Shown: positions 17,053 through 24,234, counted from the stretch's first letter. The stretch: DNA of 53,088 nucleotides from Chryseobacterium sp. ON_d1 (GCF_006829085.1 NZ_BJTC01000008.1:230028-283115); one strand, 5' to 3'. Notes: generated by a model not told the origin, from the letters alone. Made by a program: numbers and translations.

Positions 17053-17622
17053 TTATGGATTGATTTTAATAGTTTTAAAGACTTTTAAAAAGAGCTCTTT
17101 ATTCTCTTCACTTAAATCATGGATTATGACTGCCATTTTATCTTTGTGGGCATTCACGCTGTCAAAATGAATTCCGATAGATCCTTTATCCATTTTTTTA
17201 GGCAGCATAATCTGAGCCTTATGATGATTGATCGTATCATAGTAGTAATAATTGACATTATAAATCCCATTTCTATAATCCCTGTCGGAATTATCAGAAA
17301 AATAGGCTTTGATTTCTCTGTTATTCTTAAGCTTCTCAAAAATCTCAGACTCGACTGTAACCATATAATTATCTTCCTCAAAAGGTTTATATTCACCATA
17401 ATAAATATAACCTATACGCTTGTTTCCGGTATTGATACTGTACACTTCAGAATCTACAGCCCATTCTTTTTTAACAACCATTGATTTGGGTAAACTCAAT
17501 GATGTATTTACAATAGTGTGACTTACAAATTCCTGATTCTTACAACAAGAAGATAATAGGCTCAAAATACAGCTTAGAAGAAAAAATTTAACTTGAGCTT
17601 TTATAAGTACGTTATATTTCAT
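17053..17622 (-). CDS. Hypothetical lipoprotein
   Basis: The start is placed at the ATG giving MKYNVLIKAQVKFFLLSC, because a basic N-terminus and hydrophobic core then lead to the lipobox LSSC. An earlier in-frame ATG at 17646 would add eight residues and overlaps the end of the interrupted ORF upstream as ATGCTGA. The mature protein is about 165 residues and alpha/beta, with a late IIHDLSEENKELFLKVFKTI helix. It resembles small secreted PsbP/SCO-like folds only vaguely. Function unknown. Confidence 0.6.
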   Translation of the reverse strand: MKYNVLIKAQVKFFLLSCILSLLSSCCKNQEFVSHTIVNTSLSLPKSMVVKKEWAVDSEVYSINTGNKRIGYIYYGEYKPFEEDNYMVTVESEIFEKLKNNREIKAYFSDNSDRDYRNGIYNVNYYYYDTINHHKAQIMLPKKMDKGSIGIHFDSVNAHKDKMAVIIHDLSEENKELFLKVFKTIKINP

Positions 17623-17639
17623 CTGATAATAGCCTGTTT

Positions 17640-17939
17640 TCAGCATATTGAAAATTCTTTTTTTACGGCATTCATTTCATCCATAAGTTTTGATTTATAC
17701 AAATCGATATCAATCCCTTAAACAGAAGGAAAACCATGGGATTTTGCATCAAAATAACAGGCTGTTTTTTCAAGAAATTCATCTTCATGTTCCTCGAGAT
17801 GTTGATCAATCTGACTTGCGACTTCATCATCAAGATAGTCTTCCGGAGATTTAACGTAAAAACCCAAATTGATGGAATCATTCTGAAATGCTTTTTCCAG
17901 TGCGGGAATATAAATTGTATAGAAATCCTTTTTTTCCAT
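17640..17939 (-). pseudogene. Small orphan ORF interrupted by an in-frame TAA
   Basis: Reading from the ATG at 17939 (MEKKDFYTIYIPALEKAF...) there are 73 codons to a TAA at 17718-17720. The same frame then stays open for 25 more codons (GIDIDLYKSKLMDEMNAVKK then EFSIC) to a TGA at 17640-17642. The extra stretch looks like real helical protein, and its stop overlaps the next possible start codon as ATGCTGA, a normal operon junction. The simplest reading is a nonsense mutation (AAA or CAA to TAA) that truncates the product by about a quarter. The truncated protein could still be made. Confidence 0.5.
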
Positions 17940-18145
17940 TTTCATAATTTTAATACAAACCACCATGAACAAACAGTTTTAAAATCCAAGAATGAAAAAA
18001 GGAGAAAAAAAATGAAAAATTTTTCCTCATTTTTAAAACAAGATAAGTCAATGGTTATTAACCCGGTAAAGGTAGTAAAAAAGTTTTCTTGAAAAATTAA
18101 TTAAAAATTATTCTTCATTTTATTTTTTTATTCCAAAAAGTATTG

Positions 18146-18153
18146 TACCTTTG
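18146..18153 (+). promoter_or_regulatory. -7 promoter element for the tRNA-Pro/tRNA-Arg transcript
   Basis: TACCTTTG matches TAnnTTTG exactly, 43 nt before the mature 5' end of tRNA-Pro. A T-rich -33 region lies upstream. It is well placed for the two-tRNA transcript. Confidence 0.6.
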
Positions 18154-18195
18154 CAACCGCAAAAACGAAGTAAAATTCGTTACTGATGACACCCT

Positions 18196-18270
18196 CGGGG
18201 CGTAGCGTAGTCCGGTCATCGCGCCTGGTTTGGGACCAGGAGGTCGCAGGTTCGAATCCTGCCGCCCCGA
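18196..18270 (+). tRNA. tRNA-Pro (anticodon TGG)
   Basis: The acceptor strands CGGGGCG and CGCCCCG pair fully. The anticodon stem CCTGG/CCAGG holds the loop TTTGGGA with anticodon TGG. The T arm is GCAGG-TTCGAAT-CCTGC. All features of a functional tRNA are present; CCA is not encoded. tRNA-Arg follows 15 nt later. Confidence 0.95.
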
Positions 18271-18285
18271 CTTAAAAAACATTAA

Positions 18286-18359
18286 GGGTGCGTAGCTCAG
18301 CTGGATAGAGCATCTGCCTTCTAAGCAGACGGTCAAAGGTTCGAATCCTTTCGCGCTCA
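18286..18359 (+). tRNA. tRNA-Arg (anticodon TCT)
   Basis: The acceptor GGGTGCG pairs with CGCGCTC with two G-U pairs. The anticodon stem TCTGC/GCAGA holds the loop CTTCTAA with anticodon TCT. The T arm is AAAGG-TTCGAAT-CCTTT and the discriminator is A. It is intact and is the likely parent of the 3' halves repeated downstream, and of the fragment at the window's start. A terminator with a GAAA tetraloop follows at once. Confidence 0.95.
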
Positions 18360-18360
18360 C

Positions 18361-18949
18361 TTAAAAAGACTTACTGGAAACAGTGAGTCTTTTTTACTTT
18401 ATACTATACTTTTTATTGAACTGACAGGTCATTTTTTAATCGCAAAGAAAATGATTCAAATGCAATATTCCCCCAGCTTTTGAGAATGATCCAAAAAAAA
18501 TAGAGCATCCCGATCTTAATCGGGACGGTCAAAGGTTCGAATCCTTTCGCGCTCACTTAAAAAGACTTACTGGAAACAGTGAGTCTTTTTTACTTTATAC
18601 TATACTTTTTATTGAACTGACAGGTCATTTTTTAATCGCAAAGAAAATGATTCAAATGCAATATTCCCCCAGCTTTTGAGAATGATCCAAAAAAAATAGA
18701 GCATCCCGATCTTAATCGGGACGGTCAAAGGTTCGAATCCTTTTGCGCTCACTTAAAAAGACTTACTGGAAACAGTGAGTCTTTTTTACTTTATACTATA
18801 CTTTTTATTGAACTGACAGGTCATTTTTTAATCGCAAAGAAAAATGATTCAAATGCAATATTCCCCCAGCTTTTGAGAATGATCCAAAAAAAATAGAGCA
18901 TCCCGATCTTAATCGGGACGATCAAAGGTTCGAATCCTTTCGCGCTCAC
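18361..18949 (+). repeat. Three-unit 196-bp tandem repeat ending in tRNA 3' halves
   Basis: Units end at 18556, 18752 and 18949 (periods 196, 196 and 197 bp) and are nearly identical. Each starts with the terminator that follows tRNA-Arg, continues through about 125 bp of unique sequence, and ends in a tRNA-like 3' half from TAGAGCAT to CGCGCTCAC. The anticodon arm is replaced by CCCGAT-CTTA-ATCGGG, which cannot form a normal 7-nt anticodon loop. D and 5' acceptor strands are absent, so none is a working tRNA. Differences are a C-to-T in unit 2, and an extra A and a G-to-A in unit 3. Confidence 0.9.
18366..18396 (+). terminator. tRNA-Arg terminator, copied in each repeat unit
   Basis: AAGACTTACTG-GAAA-CAGTGAGTCTT forms an 11-bp stem with one G-U pair and a GAAA tetraloop, followed by a T run. 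Identical copies sit at 18562-18592 and 18758-18788 inside the tandem array. Confidence 0.9.
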
Positions 18950-18952
18950 ATA

Positions 18953-18983
18953 AAGACTTACTGGAAACAGTGAGTCTTTTTTG
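18953..18983 (+). terminator. Last copy of the tetraloop terminator
   Basis: The same 11-bp stem, GAAA loop and T run as after tRNA-Arg closes the tandem array just before the promoter of the phosphatase gene. Confidence 0.85.
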
Positions 18984-19006
18984 TATTTACCCACAATCAG
19001 AAAATA

Positions 19007-19038
19007 TTTGCCCTAAAAATCAAATTGTCATAAATTTG
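19007..19038 (+). promoter_or_regulatory. Promoter of the e(P4)-type phosphatase gene
   Basis: TTTG at 19007-19010 and TAAATTTG at 19031-19038 match both Bacteroidota promoter elements with a 20-nt spacer. The predicted start lies about 10 nt before the ATG. Confidence 0.7.
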
Positions 19039-19055
19039 TTTACTATTTTATTTCA

Positions 19056-19880
19056 ATGAAAAATCTCACCTTTATTATTGCAGGCAGCTTATTTACACTG
19101 ATGACATCATGTAAAACGGCGACACCAGTTTCAAAAAATGCCATCCAGGATACACCTTATCAAAATCTCGGAGTTCACGGAAAAATTTATGGTGCATTTT
19201 ATCAGCAGCGGGCAGCAGAATATGAGGCGCTATGCCTTCAGGCATATAATATTGCAAAACTTCGCCTGGACGAAGCTCTGGCAATGAAATCGGAAAAACC
19301 CCTGGCTATTGTTTCAGATATTGATGAGACTTTCCTGGACAATTCGTATTACGCTGTTGAACGCTCAAAAACAGGCAAAGGATATGATCAGGCAACATGG
19401 GAAGAATGGACAGCGAAAGGCAATGCTACCCCTCTTACAGGTTCTCAGGAATTTTATCAGTATGCAGCAGGCAAAGGTATTCAAGTTTTTTATGTTACTA
19501 ACCGTAAAGAGCAGGAACGTGCAGGTACATTAAAGAATCTGAAAAAATACAATTTTCCTCTTCAAAATGACTCCAATCTCATTCTTCGTACCAAAGAAAG
19601 CAGTAAAGAGAACCGGAGACAGGACATTGCTAAAAATTATAATATTGTTTTACTGTTAGGTGACAATCTGGCTGACTTCTCCAGCCTGTTTGATAATAAA
19701 TCAGAAGCTGAACGTTCAGCCGCCGTGAAGAGCTCCGCTGATGATTTTGGTAAAAGATTTATTATCATACCAAACGTAGGATACGGCGACTGGGAATCAT
19801 CATTTTATCATTACAAATACGATTATACCAATCAACAGAAAGATTCTATGATGTATAATGCTGTAAAAGCCAATCCTTAG
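19056..19880 (+). CDS. Acid phosphatase, 5'-nucleotidase lipoprotein e(P4) family
   Basis: The 274-residue outer-membrane lipoprotein has a lipobox (LMTSC, cysteine near residue 19) and a class C acid phosphatase (HAD) domain. Its catalytic motif is VSDIDETFLDNS, with nucleophile and acid/base aspartates, and GDNLADFSS is the Mg-binding motif near residue 205. Family members remove phosphate from nucleoside monophosphates, including NMN, outside the cytoplasm. It is monocistronic, with its own promoter. Confidence 0.94.
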   Translation: MKNLTFIIAGSLFTLMTSCKTATPVSKNAIQDTPYQNLGVHGKIYGAFYQQRAAEYEALCLQAYNIAKLRLDEALAMKSEKPLAIVSDIDETFLDNSYYAVERSKTGKGYDQATWEEWTAKGNATPLTGSQEFYQYAAGKGIQVFYVTNRKEQERAGTLKNLKKYNFPLQNDSNLILRTKESSKENRRQDIAKNYNIVLLLGDNLADFSSLFDNKSEAERSAAVKSSADDFGKRFIIIPNVGYGDWESSFYHYKYDYTNQQKDSMMYNAVKANP

Positions 19881-19917
19881 AAACCAGACATAGAGATTAA
19901 TTCTTATAGCAACATAA

Positions 19918-19950
19918 CATTTTGACAAAATTTGTTTTTTTGTCAAAATG
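19918..19950 (+). promoter_or_regulatory. Inverted-repeat operator upstream of the TetR gene
   Basis: CATTTTGACAAAA and TTTTGTCAAAATG are perfect 13-nt inverted arms around a 7-nt spacer. The core TTTTGACA-N13-TGTCAAAA recurs with identical spacing upstream of the MFS gene at 20594-20622. It overlaps the -33 element and upstream half of the tetR promoter, so binding should repress. Likely the site of the TetR protein itself. Confidence 0.8.
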
Positions 19951-19961
19951 TTGTATTTTTG
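19931..19961 (+). promoter_or_regulatory. Promoter of the TetR gene
   Basis: TTTG at 19931-19934 and TATTTTTG at 19954-19961, exactly 19 nt apart, are a consensus Bacteroidota promoter. The operator covers its upstream part. This promoter lies downstream of an in-frame ATG at 19922, so the ATG at 19979 is the real start. Confidence 0.8.
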
Positions 19962-19978
19962 TATCCATATTTCAGACA

Positions 19979-20578
19979 ATGTCATCTCAAACCGAACAAG
20001 ATCAACTTTCGCAGCAAATCCTGGAAACCGCTTCAGGACTGTATCTGAAGTATGGTTTGAAGAAAGTAACGATGGATGATATTTCCAAAGCGGTTGGCAA
20101 AAGCAGAACGTCCATTTACTATTATTATAAAAACCGTGAGGAAGTTTTCCAGGCTGTTCTGGCCAATCTGATCAGGGAAGTTATTTCAGAGATTGATGCC
20201 AACATGAAGAAAAGAAACACATTCGAAGGAAAAATTGAGGAGTTTTGCCTTTCTAAAATTAAAACATCAGAAGAAAGATCTTCATTCTTCAGAGCTATAG
20301 AAGCAGGAATGGATAATGAAGAAAAATCAAAGCACATTACCGATGCCCACAACCGAATGATGGAGGCAGAGAAAAGCCTTTTGCTCAATTTATTTTCAAT
20401 AAGTATCAGCAGCCGTGAAATCCCGGCAGTCTCTCCTGAAGAACAGGAAACCATTATTTTTATTCTGCAGAGCAGTATCAGAGGTATAAGGCGTGAAATG
20501 GGTTTAAAAAGCAGTTTTGAAAATTTAAATACTACAGTAACCACTCTGACATCAATGGTTATTAAACATATAAGTTAA
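19979..20578 (+). CDS. TetR-family repressor of the adjacent efflux operon
   Basis: From the ATG at 19979 the protein is 199 residues (MSSQTEQDQLSQQIL...). The N-terminal TetR HTH is clear: YGLKKVTMDDISKAVGKSRT followed by SIYYYYKNREEVFQAV. The rest is a helical ligand domain with no recognisable specificity. The longer reading from 19922 would start inside the promoter/operator and is rejected. Matching operators in front of this gene and the MFS gene indicate autorepression and control of the exporter. The inducer is probably a hydrophobic drug or metabolite, by family habit. Confidence 0.92.
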   Translation: MSSQTEQDQLSQQILETASGLYLKYGLKKVTMDDISKAVGKSRTSIYYYYKNREEVFQAVLANLIREVISEIDANMKKRNTFEGKIEEFCLSKIKTSEERSSFFRAIEAGMDNEEKSKHITDAHNRMMEAEKSLLLNLFSISISSREIPAVSPEEQETIIFILQSSIRGIRREMGLKSSFENLNTTVTTLTSMVIKHIS

Positions 20579-20593
20579 AATTTTTTATTTAAA

Positions 20594-20622
20594 TTTTGAC
20601 ACTTTAACACAATGTGTCAAAA
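20594..20622 (+). promoter_or_regulatory. Second copy of the TetR operator, upstream of the MFS gene
   Basis: TTTTGACAC and GTGTCAAAA arms contain TTTTGACA-N13-TGTCAAAA, the same core and spacing as the operator at 19918-19950. A near-promoter TA-N3-TTTG at 20589-20598 overlaps its left arm. The site ends 15 nt before the MFS start codon. Confidence 0.8.
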
Positions 20623-20637
20623 AGTTTATTTCAACAC

Positions 20638-21918
20638 ATGAACAAATTAAGTAACATCAGTACATTCCGGGCGTTTAGAAGTACGAATTATACGTTGTAC
20701 TTTTTTGGACGTTCTGTATCGCAGTTTGGAACATGGATGCAGCGTACAGCAGTAGTATGGGTTGTATACAGTATGACGCAGTCTGCATTTATGCTGGGGC
20801 TGACCATTTTTGCGGAGCAGTTTCCGTCTTTTTTATTTTCAGCTTTCGGAGGGGTGGCAGCAGACCGTTATAACCGGTACAAAATTATACAGATCACCCA
20901 GATTCTATCATTGATTCAGGCATCTCTGCTGGCGTTTCTGGTAATGACCGGACACCAGAATATCTGGAGTTTTATTATATTAAGTGTCTTTCTGGGCATC
21001 ATTAATGCTTATGATGTTCCGGCACGCCAGGCAATGATCAATGAAGTGGTAACAGATGATGAAGATCTTCCGAGCGCGCTTTCACTGAGTGCGGCAATGG
21101 CGAGTATCGCAAAATTAGCAGGTCCTGCCCTATCGGGAATTATCCTTCAGAAATTCGGAGCTGGAGCATGTTTTCTGATCAATGCTGCCAGCTTTGCAGC
21201 AGTAATGGTTTCCATTTCCCTGATGAAGATAACCATCATTCCGAAAAAGCCGACCCAAAAAGGAACTTTTACAGAACTGGCAGAAGGCTTCAGGTATCTT
21301 AAAAAAGAACCTTCCATCAGTCTGGTGATCATTATGCTGAGTATTACAGGATTACTGATCTTACCTTATGACACTTTAATTCCGGTTTATGCAAAGGAGA
21401 TTTTTCAAGGTGATGCTAAAACGTTCGGCTATATCTCAAGTTTCATTGGTATCGGGGCCGTTCTAGGAACAGTGTTTCTGGCTTCGTTAAAAAAAGGAGC
21501 GTCCATGAGGAATATCCTTATCCTGAGTACAATTATCCTGAGTATCGGACTGATCCTTTTTTCATATACCACAAACTTTTACTGGTCTATGTTCTTTGCT
21601 GCGCTAACAGGATTGGGAGGAGTCGCACAATTTACCACCTGTAATATTATTGTGCAATCTGAGGTCATCCCAGAAATGCGTTCAAGAGCAATAAGTATCC
21701 TGCTAACCGCTATATTCGGAATGCTGCCTTTGGGAAGTGTACTGATCGGGTTTGTTTCAGAAAGAATAGGTGCTCCCAGAACCTTATTGCTGGAAGGAAT
21801 TGCAGGAATTGTAATTGCTACCGTATTTTGGAATTTATTATTTAAAAAGAATAAAACAAAAGCAGTCAACGAGGAGTTATTAGAAGAATCTGAAGAACAA
21901 TTTATCAATAAAATATAA
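20638..21918 (+). CDS. MFS transporter (enterobactin-exporter-like, MFS_3)
   Basis: The ATG at 20638 gives a 426-residue protein with about 12 membrane segments. An upstream GTG at 20614 falls inside the operator and is an unlikely start. Landmarks include FRSTNYTLYFFGRSVSQFGTWMQRTA, the MFS_3/EntS-like opening, and the loop GGVAADRYNRYK (MFS motif A form, G-x-x-A-D-R). It likely exports a drug or siderophore-like compound. The TetR gene lies upstream and the isochorismatase-fold gene starts 4 nt downstream, so the three form one regulated unit. Confidence 0.9.
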   Translation: MNKLSNISTFRAFRSTNYTLYFFGRSVSQFGTWMQRTAVVWVVYSMTQSAFMLGLTIFAEQFPSFLFSAFGGVAADRYNRYKIIQITQILSLIQASLLAFLVMTGHQNIWSFIILSVFLGIINAYDVPARQAMINEVVTDDEDLPSALSLSAAMASIAKLAGPALSGIILQKFGAGACFLINAASFAAVMVSISLMKITIIPKKPTQKGTFTELAEGFRYLKKEPSISLVIIMLSITGLLILPYDTLIPVYAKEIFQGDAKTFGYISSFIGIGAVLGTVFLASLKKGASMRNILILSTIILSIGLILFSYTTNFYWSMFFAALTGLGGVAQFTTCNIIVQSEVIPEMRSRAISILLTAIFGMLPLGSVLIGFVSERIGAPRTLLLEGIAGIVIATVFWNLLFKKNKTKAVNEELLEESEEQFINKI

Positions 21919-21922
21919 TACA

Positions 21923-22471
21923 ATGGAAAAAACAGCCCTATTGGTGATGGATATGCAGTCATCAATATTAAGTAACTTACCTGATACACAAGAATTGGTA
22001 TCTAACATTAAAGAGGCTATTAAAGCCGCCAAAAACCATCAGATTCCCGTTATTTACATCACCGTAAGCTTCAGACAGGGAATGCCGGAGATCAGTGAGA
22101 ACAATAAAGCCTTTTCGGCTATAAAGCCACGCATGGCAGATATTGACATGAAAGAATGGGCAACAATCCATCCGGAACTTACTCCTGAAGAACATGATAT
22201 TGTTATTGCTAAAAAAAGATTCAGTGCCTTTACAGGAAGTGACCTTGAAGTTGTTCTGCGTGGACTGGACATTCAACATCTGATATTAACAGGTGTATCA
22301 ACAAGCGGAGTTGTTTTATCTACAATAAGAGAGGCTGCAGATAAGGATTATCAGCTTACTGTAATTGGTGATTGCTGTAAAGATGGTGACGAAGAGGTCC
22401 ACAGCGTACTGATGAATAAAATTTTCCCCAGACAAGCCGATGTTATCACTCTAAGTGACTGGATGAAATAA
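21923..22471 (+). CDS. Isochorismatase-fold hydrolase lacking the catalytic cysteine
   Basis: The 182-residue protein has the cysteine-hydrolase/isochorismatase fold. LLVMDMQSS carries the catalytic Asp, IAKKRFSAFTGSDLE the Lys, and GVSTSGVVLSTIREAADKDY the third active-site segment. In amidase-type members that loop holds a Cys (TxxC), but here the position is Val. So nicotinamidase-like chemistry by a cysteine nucleophile is not expected; true isochorismatases also lack this Cys. The substrate is unknown. Co-regulation with an exporter suggests a role with the exported compound. Confidence 0.85.
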   Translation: MEKTALLVMDMQSSILSNLPDTQELVSNIKEAIKAAKNHQIPVIYITVSFRQGMPEISENNKAFSAIKPRMADIDMKEWATIHPELTPEEHDIVIAKKRFSAFTGSDLEVVLRGLDIQHLILTGVSTSGVVLSTIREAADKDYQLTVIGDCCKDGDEEVHSVLMNKIFPRQADVITLSDWMK

Positions 22472-22598
22472 ATAAGAAACAATACAATCATTTTATCGCT
22501 TATTATGATTATCTTTAAGTAAGCAATACGAAAACAATCATTAGAGAATGGAGTGGCTTACCAATAATACAGATAATAATTTTTAAAATTTTAAAAAT

Positions 22599-23015
22599 AT
22601 GTGGTGGGTATATGCAATTCTTTCAGCTTTTTTTGCTTCACTGACTGCTATTTTTGCTAAGGTTGGAATCACTGGCGTCAACTCCAATCTGGCAACGGCC
22701 ATAAGAAGTGTTATTATTTTACTGGTCGCCTGGGGAATTGTTTTTGCACGGAGTGAATACAAAGGGATCCCGGCACTTTCTAGGCATAATCTTATCTACA
22801 TTGCCATTTCCGGAGTGGCAACAGGGCTTTCATGGATATTTTATTTTAAGGCCCTTCAAATCGGAAAGGTGACCCAGGTTGCTCCGGTAGATAAATTAAG
22901 CGTAGCATTGACTATTGTACTTTCTGTTTTATTTCTCGGAGAGTCGCTCACACTGAAGACAGCGATAGGAGCACTATTGATCATCGCAGGTACGGTACTC
23001 TTAATTTTTGAATAA
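22599..23015 (+). CDS. Single-domain EamA-family transporter
   Basis: The 138-residue membrane protein has about five hydrophobic segments and one EamA repeat only, against two in most DMT transporters. WWVYAILSAFFASLTAIFAK opens the domain, PVDKLSVALTIVLSVLFLGE is the typical late motif, and the last segment is IGALLIIAGTVLLIF. Single-repeat members work as dimers. Substrate unknown. It is separated from the exporter operon by 127 bp. Confidence 0.9.
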   Translation: MWWVYAILSAFFASLTAIFAKVGITGVNSNLATAIRSVIILLVAWGIVFARSEYKGIPALSRHNLIYIAISGVATGLSWIFYFKALQIGKVTQVAPVDKLSVALTIVLSVLFLGESLTLKTAIGALLIIAGTVLLIFE

Positions 23016-23184
23016 CGAAAAACAGATCACACCTTTATCATTTCATTGGTTTAAAATACCGTTTCAACTGTTTATTTTGCCGGGTCAGCACAAATTTTAC
23101 TTATTGAAAGAACAGTACATACTACTTTTATATTATCAACGTAACCGAGAGGTCATTGAGTTAGCTTAATTAGTATGTAAAACA

Positions 23185-23213
23185 TTGGTTAAGAATCAAT
23201 AAAAATATTTTTG
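23185..23213 (+). promoter_or_regulatory. Promoter-like pair in the 23.0-23.4 kb gap
   Basis: TTG at 23185-23187 and TATTTTTG at 23206-23213, 18 nt apart, resemble the Bacteroidota promoter. No coding region follows; instead there is a palindrome and a strong terminator within 85 nt, which points to a small RNA. Confidence 0.5.
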
Positions 23214-23218
23214 TGCAC

Positions 23219-23300
23219 TTTGATTCCCTGCAGCCATTAATGGCTCAACTATACACTTAATCATGTTTGGATAGGATTGGCTTGTTCCAATCCTATTTTA
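23219..23300 (+). ncRNA. Candidate small RNA, about 80 nt
   Basis: The gap between the EamA gene and the SH3-type gene (357 bp) has no gene. Within it a promoter-like pair is followed by a 14-nt perfect palindrome AGCCATTAATGGCT (23232-23245), an unpaired stretch, and a 10-bp terminator hairpin at 23271-23296. This is the layout of a short stand-alone regulatory RNA. The rest of the gap (23016-23180) shows nothing I can name. No match to a known RNA family was recognised. Confidence 0.4.
23271..23296 (+). terminator. Terminator of the small-RNA candidate
   Basis: ATAGGATTGG-cttgtt-CCAATCCTAT is a perfect 10-bp stem with a T-rich tail (TTTATATT). It could also end transcripts reading through from the EamA gene. 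Confidence 0.75.
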
Positions 23301-23327
23301 TATTACATTTAATTCTCTTAAAAAAGA

Positions 23328-23351
23328 AAACCGCTGTCCTTACAGCGGTTT
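23328..23351 (-). terminator. Terminator of the prmA/SH3-type operon
   Basis: AAACCGCTG and CAGCGGTTT pair perfectly (9 bp, 6-nt loop). On the minus strand it is followed by TTCTTTTTT. It lies 21 nt after the stop of the SH3-type gene. Confidence 0.85.
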
Positions 23352-23372
23352 ATATATTAAGAATAAGTTGGA

Positions 23373-24212
23373 TTACTTCAGTTTATAAGAACTTCCGTTC
23401 CAGAGATAGGTTTTGGAAGAGTATTTTTTCTTTTCCCTGTCTTTATCATCTACTTCCATATCTTCAACTTTTAAAATAAATGCATTGGGAATCCCTCCTT
23501 TATCATTCGGAAAAACAAATTCCTCACTGTGATAAAAAGCACCAGCATCACCAACATTCATTAACTGTGGAAGAGCAATCAGTTTTTTATCTTTAAAAAG
23601 AACATACTGATCATAGCCGGCAATTCCACAAGCTTCACCAGAAACTCCGGCTTTAAGAGTGAATTCAACATTTTGCAATTTGTGGTTGCTTTCTATATTG
23701 AAAGATCCAAAGCTAAGCTCCTCACCTTTTCCGGTATCAAAATACACCTCATCAATAAGTATATTTTCTTCCATTACTTTGATTCCGGCAATGTTCTGCT
23801 TTTCAGTCTCATTAAATTCTTTGTTCTTTCTGTCAATGGTTTTGGAAAGTCCGAAAAGGAAATCATATCCGTTTTTGTTACGGTATCCTACACAAAGGTT
23901 ACCGCCCCAGACGTATCCTTCCAAGGTATTCTCACCTTTCTGATAAGATATTTTATACCAGTTCGCGGCTCTTTCTCCTAATTTAAGAATTGCTGCTTCT
24001 TTTTTAATAATCATAATCTGCTGATTGGTCTGAAGTGAGTCTACAATCTGAGCATTCACTCCGGGATCTGATCTCACGCGGGTCCAATCTGTAAAGATCT
24101 TCTGTGTTTTATTTTCTTCGAAGCCAAAGATTCCATCTGCATAAGCTTCATTTTCCTGAGCGGCAAAAAACTGCAGCATCAGTAACAATAAAGCTGTCCA
24201 AAAAGTTTTCAT
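23373..24212 (-). CDS. Secreted SH3-like-domain protein
   Basis: The ATG at 24212 (MKTFWTALLLLMLQFFAAQ) gives a clean signal peptide and avoids overlap with prmA; an upstream start at 24245 would add 11 residues. The mature protein of about 260 residues begins with a bacterial SH3-like region (WTRVRSDPGVNAQIVDSLQ through EGYVWGGNLC, about residues 40-115), followed by a beta-rich domain of unknown kind. SH3-type domains often bind peptidoglycan or other envelope partners. Transcribed with prmA; terminator 21 nt downstream. Confidence 0.75.
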   Translation of the reverse strand: MKTFWTALLLLMLQFFAAQENEAYADGIFGFEENKTQKIFTDWTRVRSDPGVNAQIVDSLQTNQQIMIIKKEAAILKLGERAANWYKISYQKGENTLEGYVWGGNLCVGYRNKNGYDFLFGLSKTIDRKNKEFNETEKQNIAGIKVMEENILIDEVYFDTGKGEELSFGSFNIESNHKLQNVEFTLKAGVSGEACGIAGYDQYVLFKDKKLIALPQLMNVGDAGAFYHSEEFVFPNDKGGIPNAFILKVEDMEVDDKDREKKKYSSKTYLWNGSSYKLK

Positions 24213-24234
24213 ATTGGTATTTTGTTTTTGTGTC

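Noticed and set aside
17672..17881. 69-codon frame overlapping the interrupted orphan gene
   Set aside because: It is a shifted reading of the same DNA with a Met/Ile-rich, unprotein-like sequence; the other frame gives an acidic, normal-looking protein.
21..18359. 18-kb genomic island bounded by tRNA-derived direct repeats
   Set aside because: The intact tRNA lies at the right with its 3' end pointing outward, which is the wrong order for an island between the two copies. The interval holds mostly metabolic genes and no integrase.
18115..18360. 81-codon minus-strand frame across the tRNA region
   Set aside because: It is antisense to tRNA-Pro and tRNA-Arg; the RQDSNLRPPGPKPG-type peptide is the familiar false product of tRNA antisense.
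18361..18949. CRISPR-like array
   Set aside because: The whole 196-bp units repeat, including the would-be spacers; there are no cas genes and the repeats are tRNA fragments.
19922..19978. N-terminal extension of the TetR protein
   Set aside because: The extension would be encoded by the operator and promoter; the promoter's -7 element lies downstream of that ATG.
20614..20637. GTG start for the MFS gene
   Set aside because: It sits in the right arm of the operator; the ATG at 20638 gives the normal N-terminus of the family.
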